A stretch of 64,000 nucleotides of DNA from Selaginella moellendorffii. Lineage: Eukaryota; Streptophyta; Lycopodiopsida; Selaginellales; Selaginellaceae. The notes beneath the pieces were generated by a model. It ran no database searches, was not told the origin of the DNA, and was given only the letters and a program-made list of their open reading frames with translations. Below, in pieces: positions 54,728-64,000 of the stretch; within the stretch, counting starts at the first letter, position 1; each line of letters starts with the position of its first letter. Position numbers and translations under genes: made by a program. The stretch spans positions 20,282 through 84,281 of the forward strand of contig NW_003314405.1 in assembly GCF_000143415.4 (NCBI RefSeq), written 5' to 3'.

Positions 54728-56566
54728 ATGGGATCCGGAGGAACTTTCAGTGATGACCCAGCAGCAGCAGTGCCAGCAAAGAGAAGAACAGCATCACCAT
54801 CGCCACCACCACCTCTCCACAGATCCATCTCTCTCTTCCTCTCCCGCTATGTCTTCACACTCCACGCGGCGGCGCAAGCCACGCTTCTCCTCCTCGTCTC
54901 CGCCATCGCCTCAGGCCACCTGGATCTCTCCACCATCGCCCACCACCGCGACGCAATCGCCCACGACCTCCTCTCCATCCAGGCCGCGGTCAAGAGCTCC
55001 AAGCTCCTGGGAATCACCTCCGTCGCCACCATTTTCTCGCTGGGATGGATCGCGGCGCTGTGGCTCCTGCTGACGCGCAAGAAGAAGAGAACCGGCGTCT
55101 ACATCGTCGACTTCGCGTGCTACAAGCCCGACGACAAGCTCAAGTGCTCGGCGGAGCTCTCGGAATGGTTCGCCAAGCGGCTGGGCGTCTACACCGAGAA
55201 AACCATGGAATTCTTCAAGAAGGTCTATCTCAAATCCGGAGTGGGCGACGAGTCTTACGCGCCGCCCGCGATGTTCCACCACCCCAACGCGGATCTTAGC
55301 TGGAAGCAAGCCCGCGCCGAGGCGGAGCTCGTCATCTTCGGCGCGGTGGACGAGCTCCTGGCCAAAACCGGGATCAAATCCAAGGACATTGGCATCCTGG
55401 TCGTCAACAGCAGCTGCTTCAATCCCACTCCCAGCCTCTCCTCGATGATCGTCAATCACTACAAGATGGGGACCGACATCCGGAGCTTCAACCTGGGCGG
55501 GATGGGCTGCAGTGCCGGCATCATCGCGATCGACCTCGCCAAGGATCTCCTGGGGATGCATCCAAACACGTACGCGCTGGTGGTGAGCACCGAGAACATC
55601 ACCCACAACCTCTACCTGGGCAACAATCGCCCCATGCTCGTCACGAACTGTCTCTTCCGCGTCGGCGGCGCCGCCATCCTCCTGAGCAACCACCCCTGCC
55701 ACTCCCCCGGCGGCGCCGCCGCTGGCAAGTACGAGCTCCTCCACACCGTACGCATCCACAACGGCGGCGACGACAAGGCGTACGGATGCATCACCCAGGA
55801 GGCCGACAGCGATGGCGTTCTTGGGATCACGCTCACCAAGCACATCATGGTCGCCGCCGCCGACGCGCTCAAGAAGAATCTCACCAAGCTCGGCCCGCTC
55901 GTTCTTCCAATCGGCGAGCAGCTCCACTTCGCGGCCAACGTGATCGCGCGCAGCGTCTTCAAGCTCGATCGCAAGCCATACATCCCGGACTTCAAGCTCG
56001 CCTTCGATCACTTCCTGCTCCACGCCGGCGGCCGCGCGGTGGTGGACGAGCTCGAGAAGAGCTTGCGGCTGGGTGAGGAGAAGATGGAGGCGTGCCGGAT
56101 GACGCTCCATCGATTCGGGAACACCTCGAGCAGCTGCGTGTGGTACGAGCTCGCGTATCTCGAGGCCAAGGGGAGGGTGAGGTATGGCGATCGCCTGTGG
56201 CAGCTCGGGGTTGGATCGGGATTCAAGTGTAACAGCGCCGTGTGGCGAGCGATCCGCGATATCGATCGACCCAAGTCGATGAATCCCTGGCTGGATTGCA
56301 TCGATGAGTATCCACTGGAAGTTCCAACTGACATGGAAGATATCCCGCGCCGGGAGAAGCTCTACTTCCAGACAGTGGATGGATTGATCGTGGATACCAG
56401 TACGGGTCAAGCGTATGCCAAGGATGGATCGCTCGTGACGAGCGATTATAGAGCTCCAGCCCCGGATCATCCATCCTCCGCGGCCGGAGAGAATCATCGT
56501 GATCATCCAGCCAGGGAGAATAGGGTGATCTTGTCCAACGGAACCAATGGCGTCCACCACCACTAG
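54728..56566 (+). CDS. 3-ketoacyl-CoA synthase (FAE1/KCS type), 612 aa
   Basis: The condensing enzyme of very-long-chain fatty acid elongation in the endoplasmic reticulum, feeding cuticular wax and sphingolipid synthesis. Two N-terminal hydrophobic segments (about residues 43-63 and 95-115) are the usual membrane anchors. The condensing-enzyme core carries the active-site Cys261 in NLGGMGCSAG, His432 in HFLLHAGGRA and Asn465 in RFGNTSSS. NSSCFNPTPSLSSMIVNHY and GSGFKCNSAVW are also typical. The gene is intronless, common for KCS. GC content in the body is high. At 612 aa it is longer than typical (about 490-550 aa), owing to an extended N-terminus and a C-terminal tail after the core. Chain-length specificity cannot be read from sequence. 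Confidence 0.95.
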   Translation: MGSGGTFSDDPAAAVPAKRRTASPSPPPPLHRSISLFLSRYVFTLHAAAQATLLLLVSAIASGHLDLSTIAHHRDAIAHDLLSIQAAVKSSKLLGITSVATIFSLGWIAALWLLLTRKKKRTGVYIVDFACYKPDDKLKCSAELSEWFAKRLGVYTEKTMEFFKKVYLKSGVGDESYAPPAMFHHPNADLSWKQARAEAELVIFGAVDELLAKTGIKSKDIGILVVNSSCFNPTPSLSSMIVNHYKMGTDIRSFNLGGMGCSAGIIAIDLAKDLLGMHPNTYALVVSTENITHNLYLGNNRPMLVTNCLFRVGGAAILLSNHPCHSPGGAAAGKYELLHTVRIHNGGDDKAYGCITQEADSDGVLGITLTKHIMVAAADALKKNLTKLGPLVLPIGEQLHFAANVIARSVFKLDRKPYIPDFKLAFDHFLLHAGGRAVVDELEKSLRLGEEKMEACRMTLHRFGNTSSSCVWYELAYLEAKGRVRYGDRLWQLGVGSGFKCNSAVWRAIRDIDRPKSMNPWLDCIDEYPLEVPTDMEDIPRREKLYFQTVDGLIVDTSTGQAYAKDGSLVTSDYRAPAPDHPSSAAGENHRDHPARENRVILSNGTNGVHHH

Positions 56567-57173
56567 GCACGGATCGTGGATCCAAGAACACGATGCATGG
56601 GATGTTCGTTTCGACGACGGTATATCAAACGGGTTGCATTGATTCGTTCCAACTTCCAGCGAGAGTTCTTCCAAGTTCTTCCAGGGCCATGGTTTTAGGA
56701 TTTGAGAAAATTTGATTGGTTTGTGGGTTTGAGATTCATAGAGTGTCATTCATGCCGGCTATGGTGGACATCTCTCTTTTTCTGATATTTCACTTCTCTT
56801 GGGGAGGGATTTTATTAGAGCGAGCCAGATGTCCTCCATAGCCAGCGATTGCTTCACAGCTCCTCCTTAATAATCACCAAGAAAGAAGGAGAATTCAATG
56901 CCCGCCATCTTTTCCATATCAATGCCGAATCAACGTATACCCAAACCCGTTTTTTGGTTCATTCTAAAACGAGGACCAGCGCTGACTGGCAGTGCGACAC
57001 ATATCCATTATTGACTTCGAATCGTGGACTGAGAAGATTGTCAGGGTTGGTCAACTACTAGCTTTGTTCTCTTACTCGTTTCAGTCCATCCAGTCAAAGA
57101 TTTCAAATCTGGTCAACTTGGGTTATGGGAAACTCTATATTATTAACCCAACCAGAGAAAAATCTAACGAGAT
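56567..57173. other. Intergenic, no gene seen
   Basis: KCS 3' region followed by moderately AT-rich DNA up to the tRNA gene. A single CCTCCATAGCCA motif near 56831 resembles the repeat at 26823-27090. Confidence 0.5.
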
Positions 57174-57246
57174 TCCGTTGTAGTCTAGTCGGTCAGGATA
57201 CTCGGCTCTCACCCGAGAGACCCGGGTTCAATTCCCGGCAACGGAA
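57174..57246 (+). tRNA. tRNA-Glu (anticodon CTC)
   Basis: A 73-nt cloverleaf: acceptor arm TCCGTTG paired with CAACGGA, discriminator A, anticodon stem CTCGG/CCGAG with loop CTCTCAC giving anticodon CTC, and T-arm CCGGG/CCCGG around TTCAATT. The sequence is close to the usual plant nuclear tRNA-Glu(CTC). No intron. No CCA is encoded, as expected for a nuclear gene. A T-rich stretch follows near 57300. Confidence 0.97.
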
Positions 57247-57462
57247 CTAGGAACTACCTTTTATATTTACTTGTGATTTGCGAGATCTTGCAAGAGCTTG
57301 ATTTTTTTGCAGGACTTTCTTCTAGCGTTTTAAAGTGTTCTATCATTCTTCGTCCTTTCGTCTTCAATGTCATATCTTTGACAAACTATTGATTCCGGAT
57401 ATGGTAGTTTCACAAAGGATTAACCTTGAGGAACTTTAGGAACAAGAACAGAACCTCAACAT

Positions 57463-58048
57463 TCACATGATAGAGCAACCATTTGGATTGTCATCACTGA
57501 AGAAGAAGGAATCCCCGACTGGAAATGTCGTAGCACTTTCGCGCTGTTCTTGCTGGCCAGAAGATTTCACCTTGTTCCCGCCGCCGCCCACCGCCTTGTG
57601 ATCCGACCCTCTGGCGGCGCCGCTACTGTCTTTGGCACCGGCCAGCTCGACGTTCTTGCCAGTCTTTTTGGCGATTTGCTTGACGACTTTGCTCGAGTCG
57701 AAGCTGCCAGTGACCGTCACCTTCTTTTGTGTGAGATCCACAGTGATGGATTCCACTCCTGGTGCATTGGAGAGTTTGATCAATGGGTGGGCGATCCACA
57801 CAAAGGAAGACAAAAATGGAAGCTTTGCTTGGTTACCTTCCACTTGACCGATCGCCTTTTTCACCTTGCGAGCACAGCAGTTACAGTTGATCTGGACCTT
57901 GAGCACGACACTCTGGAGAATCGATTGCTCAGTGCTTTGAGATCTAGAAAACGATTGATTTCCACAACTCTACCTCAGATTTCTTCATCTTGCTGCTGGC
58001 GTAGATATCTTCAGCGGTGGAATCCAAGATCCTAGCGGCAACTGACAT
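57463..58048 (-). CDS. Heavy-metal-associated isoprenylated plant protein (HIPP), 148 aa
   Basis: Three exons: 58048-57974, 57912-57837 and 57758-57463, totalling 447 nt. An HMA domain near residues 27-95 has the metal-binding INCNCCARKVKKAI (CxxC spacing inside CNCC) and VTVTGSFDSSKVVKQIAKK. A Gly/Lys-rich linker follows. The protein ends in CSIM, a CaaX box for farnesylation. HIPPs bind heavy metals or act as membrane-tethered adaptors. The second intron is 78 nt and happens to be open in frame, so a retained-intron form would still be translatable. Confidence 0.92.
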
Positions 58049-59239
58049 TCTTCCTTGTTTCTCTCTTTTCTATCTTCTTCTTTGCTCGGTCCGTCCGTTG
58101 CTTGCTTCGTTCGATCGAGTGAATGTGTCAGTAAATTTAAGCCGTTTTTCCCAACGCCGAGGCACCGGGAGCCTCGTATACGTGTGGTGTGACTGATTGA
58201 GATTTGTGAATCTCCACGTACGGAAGTTAAATCTTGTCACGAAACTTTTCCTCGAGAGGCTAGTTTGTGCGCCATTACTCTAGGAAGTACCATATATATT
58301 GTTATGCTTAGCAACCAATTGTTTGGTTTGCAGCGAAATCATTCATTCATTCCTCTGGTGTATCCATTTGTGCTTGTTTCTTAAATAATGTTAAACACTT
58401 TTCCTAACATTACATAATTTCTATTATTATTATTTTATATAAAAAATAATTTGTATATACCTAAAATATGCTTGAATATTTTGGGATATTTTACCATCTA
58501 ACGGTTGTTATTTATATAGATTAATTTCGTATTAATATTTATAAACATGTTTATAATGTATAAGTTTTCCTAAACACTTCCTAGTATATTCTAGTTTATT
58601 CTGCCATTTAATGGTTGATATGCAATAAAATTAATCTTATGTTTATAAATTATAAACATCCATGATCAATTGGATTAATAAATAGGAATAACATTACTAT
58701 TAAGCAAACCAAGAATTACTGTATGAAATGTGCAGCAAATTATTTTATAAATTTATTATTTGTTAAAATTTTGTTAATTAAATTTGCTCTTTTAAAAAAT
58801 TTAAATATCTACAAATTGTACAAAAAGTAATAAGCTCTTGACAAATATAATTATATATTTAAATTTGTCAGAATAAATGGCATTAAAATAAAATGTCTGA
58901 AAACTTTATTACAATGGTATTTTCATCCAAATCATATTAACGAATATTTATTGCTATTAGTTCTTTGACACAGTAATTATAATTAGTTTTAAAAATATAG
59001 CTAATACTTTTTTTCTCTTAAAGAATTGGTAATTGCAAAATATGTACTATTATGCATAAATAAATATCAGAAAGTTTATTTGAATGAATAATAATCAAAG
59101 CATGTACTCAAGTATATTCTAATTAAATCATCATACTAAAAATAAAAACAATGTATATATAATGTTTTTAAAAGAAAGGAGTTTATTATTTTTTGGTTTT
59201 CAACAAGGTGTTGACTAACTAAAATTGTGTTAGCATGTT
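58049..59239. other. AT-rich intergenic region
   Basis: Positions 58380-59200 are strongly AT-rich without exon-like blocks. The first 150 bp or so are the HIPP upstream region. Confidence 0.55.
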
Positions 59240-62087
59240 TTAAGCTAAAGTGTCATCCATTTGTTTGAAGGGCAATGGCACCGCTCTCACTGCCCTGTAT
59301 CTGCCAACATTGTTGAGGTGTTCGTTCTCCAATCTGAATATTTGAAAATAGAAATATTAACAATGTCAGAAATGACACACATCCAAAAAATTTAGAAAGC
59401 TACAGCATAAAAATTCTCACCTGTAGAAATTCCAATGCCCTCGTCGGATCACCTCAAGCGCTGCAAAAAACAAGTCTATTATCATGAGCTCAATCTCTGT
59501 CCCAGGAGGATGAGTCACGGAGTAAATCCATGCCAGCCTCAGTATCACGTTCAAAGCCTGCATTTCCTGGACTTATAAGGTCAAACTTAAAACAGAAAGA
59601 TGTTACCATGGAAAGGAAGTACGTGATCTTGCGCTTGAGAATCAGTTGGTCTCTCAGCCATGGATTGAAAGACTTTGGCTGGAGAAGCCCCCAATCCACC
59701 ACAATATCCCAGTATAACTGGTACACTGTCGCAAAGATGGATGAAATCACGAAGATGCCCAGCCAGAACTCCGACTTGATTCGAGAGTACGTGAGCCGGA
59801 CCACAACAGCAATTAGCGCCGAGAGATACTTTCCACCATTTGCAATGTGTGCAGTGTCGTGCTCGTCCATCCATCTCCTCCAGCACTGCCAAAGTTTGCA
59901 ACATTATCACATGAGATACAATAAGAAAAGGATATGGTGGTACTTCTATAAGGTATTCGCTATGATTGATTACCTGCATTAGTCGCCACCAGTATGGAAG
60001 CACCGAGATAAGGTACTGGAAGGACTTAAACAATGTGCTCTTTGTACAAGCTCCGGTGTTTCTTGTTCTAAAAAAGCCACCTCCGTAGTAGCAGGAGATA
60101 TACCCAAGGTTTCGCAAAGCAGGCACCTGATGCGATTTACGTTTGTAAGTCTAGGAATACTAGTTTCTAAACACAGACCTGGCTAGTGAGTTGATCAGCA
60201 AGGAAAAAGTCCGCAAAGACGACCTGTAAAAAACGCGAACAGTGGCTAAGGAGATATCTTAGAACACGTCTTACCTTAAACAAGGGAGAAGAGATAATTC
60301 GCCAAGTACACCTGAGGAACGCTGCTCGTGACGATTTGTAGCAAATATCCAAGGGGCAAATTAAGAGAAGGATGAGGAGCTGTCCATGGAAAGAACCAAG
60401 TTACATAAATATTGACGAACAATTCAAGCTAATGGAGAGTATTGGCACCAGGAAGACAACGAGCGCGATGATTTCGCTATCAACGTGAGTAACTGTGTAA
60501 GTTGCGAGATGAAAGATCATTCCGATTATGATAAGAGTTGTCAAGCCCGTGCTGAGGAGAAGCACGTCTTGGTGTCTGAGCTCCTGCTTGGGTGAAAACT
60601 CGAAAATGAAGGTGTAGTTGATGCGAACCTGCTTCCAGACGTAAATGTTCCATCCATACATGTACAAGTGTAGCACGAACAAGAAAAGTGTGCTGTAAGA
60701 AACAAAAGAACTCGGAAACATACAAAACTTTCATAAAAGTATGGCACTGTTTACCTGAACACGGGGAAGACTGCTTGTATGTACTTCGTTGTGATCCCGT
60801 CCTTGTTTCCAAGCACAAGGATTAACACAAACGCTGCTAGGAGACTCCAGGAGCAACCACTGAAGAGGCCTATAGATTTTAATAGAAGAAGGTTAATTAA
60901 TAACGACGATCCGAATGAATGAAATGGATATCCTGCTCTTACCCAGGATAAAGTTTATATTTCCATGATTGCTCGCAGAGTGTATGGGCCTGAGATATGC
61001 CATGGCTTGCTTTCGGTTGCCTTTCGTAAAGTGCAGAGTGAACACTCTCTCTACACGGTCCATAAACTTTACTACCTGGAGTGCATTGGAGCAATGAAAT
61101 CCCATCAGCAAGACCCCCAAAGGAAAATTTCTTCACACCTTGTCCGACGTTGCAAAATGAGAGTTTTCGACCATCTTCAGATAACTGCCAGACGCATTCT
61201 GTCCAGTCACCTGAGAATTTAAAAAACCTTTTAGAAGTCTGCAGTAATTTGCCATTTTCCATAAGTACCTTGTCAAATTTCTTGAGGATCTTGACGAATG
61301 CCATCATGTTCAAGGAGCTGCCAAGTAAGTTTTCAACACTTTGAGAACATGGATCAATCGTATAGAGGTCATTCACCTGAAGTTTCTTAGGAGTCGAAGC
61401 CCACGATAAAATTCGACAAAGGCCGTCTGGAGCATCTTGGCTGCTCGCTGAACCTTTCCTTTGTTACCGGGGCTCCCCTTCAAGCTCTGAGATTCGTCAT
61501 CTACAACATGGCAGAGATCAAACGATTCCAAGTTAAGTGCTACAGAATTAGAGGCTGCTATAACGAACCTTGCATAGCAATGAGCTCTTCCATTTGGATG
61601 TGAAGTTGCTGTGCTTGAGCATCGTACTCGTCTTCCTTGCATCTAAAAAACTTGTCCACTTTGTTGAGTTGATCGTCAAGGCCGAAAAAGAAGCTCTTTT
61701 CGTGATCCGATCGAGTTCCGAACAGCTCCGTCTCGTAAAAATCCTCGCCATCTCCAGTTCTCGTCTTGTGCACAACCTGATCATATTGAAGTGTTTTGTT
61801 TTGTCTTTACAGTCCAGAACATCATCACAAACCATGGACGTTTCCGAGGATATGGATTGTTCGCAGCAGCTGCTCAGAATGGCGCTGGGATTTTGCAGCA
61901 AGTTTTGAAGCTTGCTCTTGTCAACCGAGAAGACATTTGGATCGAACACCTTGTGCTGCTGGTTCTTGGTATGTAGGATCTGGTTTTTGATTCTCTTGAC
62001 AACTTTCTTGAGCTGCTTGTAGTCGCAGTACTTCACCCGCCACTCTGGGACGAGCTGGCTCTCCAGCTGCTTCTGGAACTTCACCAT
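59240..62087 (-). CDS. PHO1-like phosphate exporter (SPX-EXS), 677 aa in 14 exons
   Basis: PHO1 proteins export inorganic phosphate, in roots to the xylem; the SPX domain senses inositol pyrophosphates. Exons on the minus strand: 62087-61821, 61776-61569, 61500-61377, 61317-61269, 61210-61139, 61075-60943, 60869-60755, 60692-60449, 60379-60275, 60223-60179, 60126-59974, 59885-59607, 59566-59421 and 59333-59240, totalling 2034 nt. SPX begins [20 protein letters not shown] and ends at [16 protein letters not shown]. Membrane helices follow, then the EXS domain with [46 protein letters not shown] and [20 protein letters not shown]. It is shorter than Arabidopsis PHO1 (about 780 aa) because the SPX linker is compact. 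Intron 1 is 44 nt. A dead 5' copy is at 8123-9260. Confidence 0.96.
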
Positions 62088-63140
62088 GCCTGAAAGCTTG
62101 GATTACCTGAGGCGAACATCGTCAAGAAAACGATCAAGCAAGAGATGAAATACCTGGAGGAAATGGTGTCAAGTTCAGAATGCCTCTTCAAACTTTTCTG
62201 GCGCCTGTGCTCTGGAAGCAGAGGAAGAACAGCGGCAGTGAGCATATGACGAGACAAATGGTGGCGTGGAATCATCAAATGCATGGTGCTGGGGAGGAGG
62301 AGCACCGATTCTCACAAGAAAACAGCGTCTTAAGATCATCTCTGGAGAAAAGGGGGAAAGCCTTCGTTTCTCGCCGAGGCCAACGAACAATTACTTAAGA
62401 ATACGTTTTCCCGAGTGAAACTGACGAAGCAGAGTGCAAGAGGAGAGAAGAAGCAAGCGATCCATTGGCCTATGGAACAAAAAAAGGAAGCAAAAGGACA
62501 GGGAATGCAGGGGAATCTACATGAAAAGAAGCTGTCATAAGTTACACACTTACACACACACAGCTCTCTCTCTCACACACACTTCAACTCTTTTCTTGTC
62601 AACACGAGTAATTTATGCGAGCGAAAGGGAATGAAAGAATCATTTGAGCATCTAAAGCATGGAAGGAAGCGAGGCACGTACTCTTTCTGGAAATCACGCT
62701 TATGGAACGTTTTTGTTTCGTCGGAGTGGCGCAACCAAACTGAAAGAATCACAAGCTCAGAACCACGAAAACAGAGGCAAAACAAAACAAGCTTACTCTT
62801 GAAAGGGGACGAAGAGAAGAATAACCAAAGGAGCCAAGCTTGGATTCGAGAGAGTTTGTCGAGTTCTCGAGGTGAGAGCCCTTTGCTCACTCAAAAACTC
62901 GGAGCCTTCTCTCCTTTGCGAGAGGAAGAGGGAGCGGGGGGAGTTTGCAATGAAGGTGGTGGTCGCATTTTATACTCTGGTTGGCCGACTAGAGACACTC
63001 AAGACATGGAAGAATAGTGGTGTGATAATTGCCCGACTATCATCAAAGGGGGTATAAGGGTGAGAACTTTGCTTTGAATCACTGGATATGCAGCTCGGGA
63101 TATGCTGAGAGAAGTCCCCCATACCACGGAGAAAGAAAGA
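62088..63140 (-). promoter_or_regulatory. PHO1 upstream region
   Basis: About 1 kb upstream of the intact PHO1 ATG, matched in the left arm. A possible 5'-UTR intron is suggested by splice-like sites mirrored in both copies. No coding exon recognised and no phosphate-response element (GNATATNC) confidently identified. Confidence 0.4.
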
Positions 63141-63159
63141 GAACGAAAATAAATGCATT

Positions 63160-63507
63160 TTAGCTTATCTTCCATTCGCAATGCTCCACCTTGTTAGTGG
63201 CCCGATTATACTTTTCCTTTTCCTTGCCAGATTCTGCACGATTCTTCGCTAAGAAAGCCAAAACTTCTGGCTGTAAAGCATTGCACGTACCAGCCTGTGT
63301 GTTTTTAACATTGATCCGCATCGTTTTGTTGACGACGTGGACCCCAACCCGCCGGGTTTTTTCTCCTTCCATTTGCTGTTCATCGAAAGCTTGCTGAGAG
63401 ACGCGATTTAAATCCAGAATACAAACCTCTCCGTTGCTACTGATGAGTTTGATCCCTGTCGTTCCGACCTGAGTGTGCCTGATTCTCGCTTTTGATCCTG
63501 ATGTCAC
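63160..63507 (-). other. Unidentified open exon-like frame, right copy
   Basis: Counterpart of 6711-6935, with the frame open for 115 codons. It begins at GTG after an AG acceptor-like site and reads VTSGSKARIRHTQVG, then the conserved SSNGEVCILDLNRVS block, and ends in a Lys/Glu-rich tail (ESGKEKEKYNRATNK). No ATG, so at best an internal or last exon. I recognise no family. Confidence 0.3.
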
Positions 63508-63562
63508 CCTGTTCTACAGCAACCACCATGAATGGATGAGTATAAATGTGTAAACATACCCT

Positions 63563-63769
63563 CGTCTTGTCGCAAGTGACACTACCGTTTGGAGTGGATT
63601 ATTAAAGACTTGTCGATCATAGATGGAATGTACACGCGTGTGCGTTTGGATCCACATTCCATTCCATTAAGTGTAGAACTGGCTCCTTTTCAATGCGTTG
63701 TAAGTCGACCTCGACCATCGATCGTCGCAGTAGGGGCTCCACACTGGCCTGAGTGGGCATCTGTCTCGT
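63563..63769. other. 204-bp segment present only in the right arm, flanked by CTCGT
   Basis: The left arm goes directly from one side to the other at a single CTCGT (read there as ACGAG), whereas the right arm has 204 bp between two CTCGT copies (63561-63565 and 63765-63769). This is either an insertion with a 5-bp target-site duplication or a microhomology deletion in the left arm. No terminal inverted repeats are evident. Confidence 0.6.
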
Positions 63770-63899
63770 TTTTCTTCACCATATATCAATCTCAGTAAAC
63801 CTGGAATATATTTGTATGCCACTGCACACACAGCAGCATCCACAAAATTAGATTCCAGAGCTGATAACTTTTACATGGTCACCTGGCCGATGACTCGTG

Positions 63900-64000
63900 C
63901 TTATTTTTCGCCTATCGTTGGCTGTGCCTCCTACATTAGGACCAAAGGTCTTCCCGCATAACCATCAAGCCACGTTTCGTAATACACTCGCATAAGGCAT
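63900..64000 (-). pseudogene. Sucrose-phosphatase 3' exon fragment at the window edge
   Basis: Matches the SPP exon at 6413-6490. An 8-bp deletion between ACGA repeats removes the codons of the IHETW motif and shifts the frame to an early stop. Whether the rest of the gene beyond the window is intact cannot be seen. Confidence 0.55.

Larger units (their letters stand above)
60887..64000 (-). repeat. Inverted duplication, right arm (partner 6413-9331)
   Basis: Reverse complement of 6413-9331, covering PHO1 exons 1-6, its upstream region, an unidentified frame and the SPP 3' end. The arm reaches the window edge. It keeps all PHO1 reading-frame bases lost in the left arm, but has its own 8-bp deletion in the SPP exon near 63977. 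Confidence 0.9.

Noticed and set aside
54911-56749. 612-codon minus-strand frame opposite KCS
   Set aside because: It mirrors the high-GC3 codon use of the KCS gene; its translation has no recognisable domain, while the plus strand has complete catalytic motifs.
1-64000. CRISPR arrays, integrase or phage modules, bacterial operons
   Set aside because: No regularly spaced palindromic repeats and no such proteins. Intron-rich genes and plant families show a nuclear plant genome.

Overview
The window looks like a land-plant nuclear genome, most probably a lycophyte of the Selaginella type. This is inferred from plant-specific families (an EIN3/EIL ethylene regulator, PHO1, a 3-ketoacyl-CoA synthase, an isoprenylated metal-binding protein), plastid-type presequences, very short introns (44 to about 100 nt, mostly 50-60), intergenic gaps of 26-212 bp between several genes, and a conserved plant tRNA-Glu(CTC). 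No bacterial, phage or CRISPR features were seen.

Layout. Positions 1-9.5 kb are a mosaic of broken duplicates: a decayed copy of the EIN3-like gene and its upstream region (1-5371), a truncated sucrose-phosphatase fragment (5404-6490), and the 5' half of a dead PHO1-like gene (8123-9260). Next come a decayed Kelch (KLHDC4-type) gene on the minus strand (9484-12122) and a very large intronless Roco-type GTPase gene (12149-16453) only 26 bp from the Kelch start codon. The 3' end of the Roco gene is repeated downstream in degenerate tandem copies (16370-17540), followed by AT-rich DNA. The intact EIN3-like locus follows (duplicated block 19662-25206, gene 24126-26660).

From 28.3 to 42.2 kb the DNA is a compact housekeeping cluster: organellar tyrosyl-tRNA synthetase (-), 2-isopropylmalate synthase (-), V-ATPase subunit C (+), a plastid S1-domain RNA-binding protein (+), an LRRC40-like leucine-rich protein (+) and an inositol-polyphosphate 5-phosphatase (-). 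I joined the exons of the synthase, subunit C, S1, SEC14, HIPP and PHO1 genes by eye, and each gives a frame-consistent CDS of plausible length. From 44 to 53 kb lie an importin-beta-like ARM gene (-), a decayed partial copy of it, and a divergent SEC14-like gene (+). From 54.7 kb to the end come a KCS gene (+), tRNA-Glu, a HIPP gene (-), and the intact PHO1-like gene (59240-62087, -). The last 3.1 kb is an inverted copy of 6413-9331.

The genes do not form a single pathway. What stands out is structural: a direct 5.4-kb duplication, an inverted 3-kb duplication bracketing the window, partial gene duplicates at different stages of decay, a 23-bp filler at one junction that matches an intron 4.8 kb away, and two unrelated genes (Roco and TyrRS) whose 3' coding ends are amplified in tandem just downstream.
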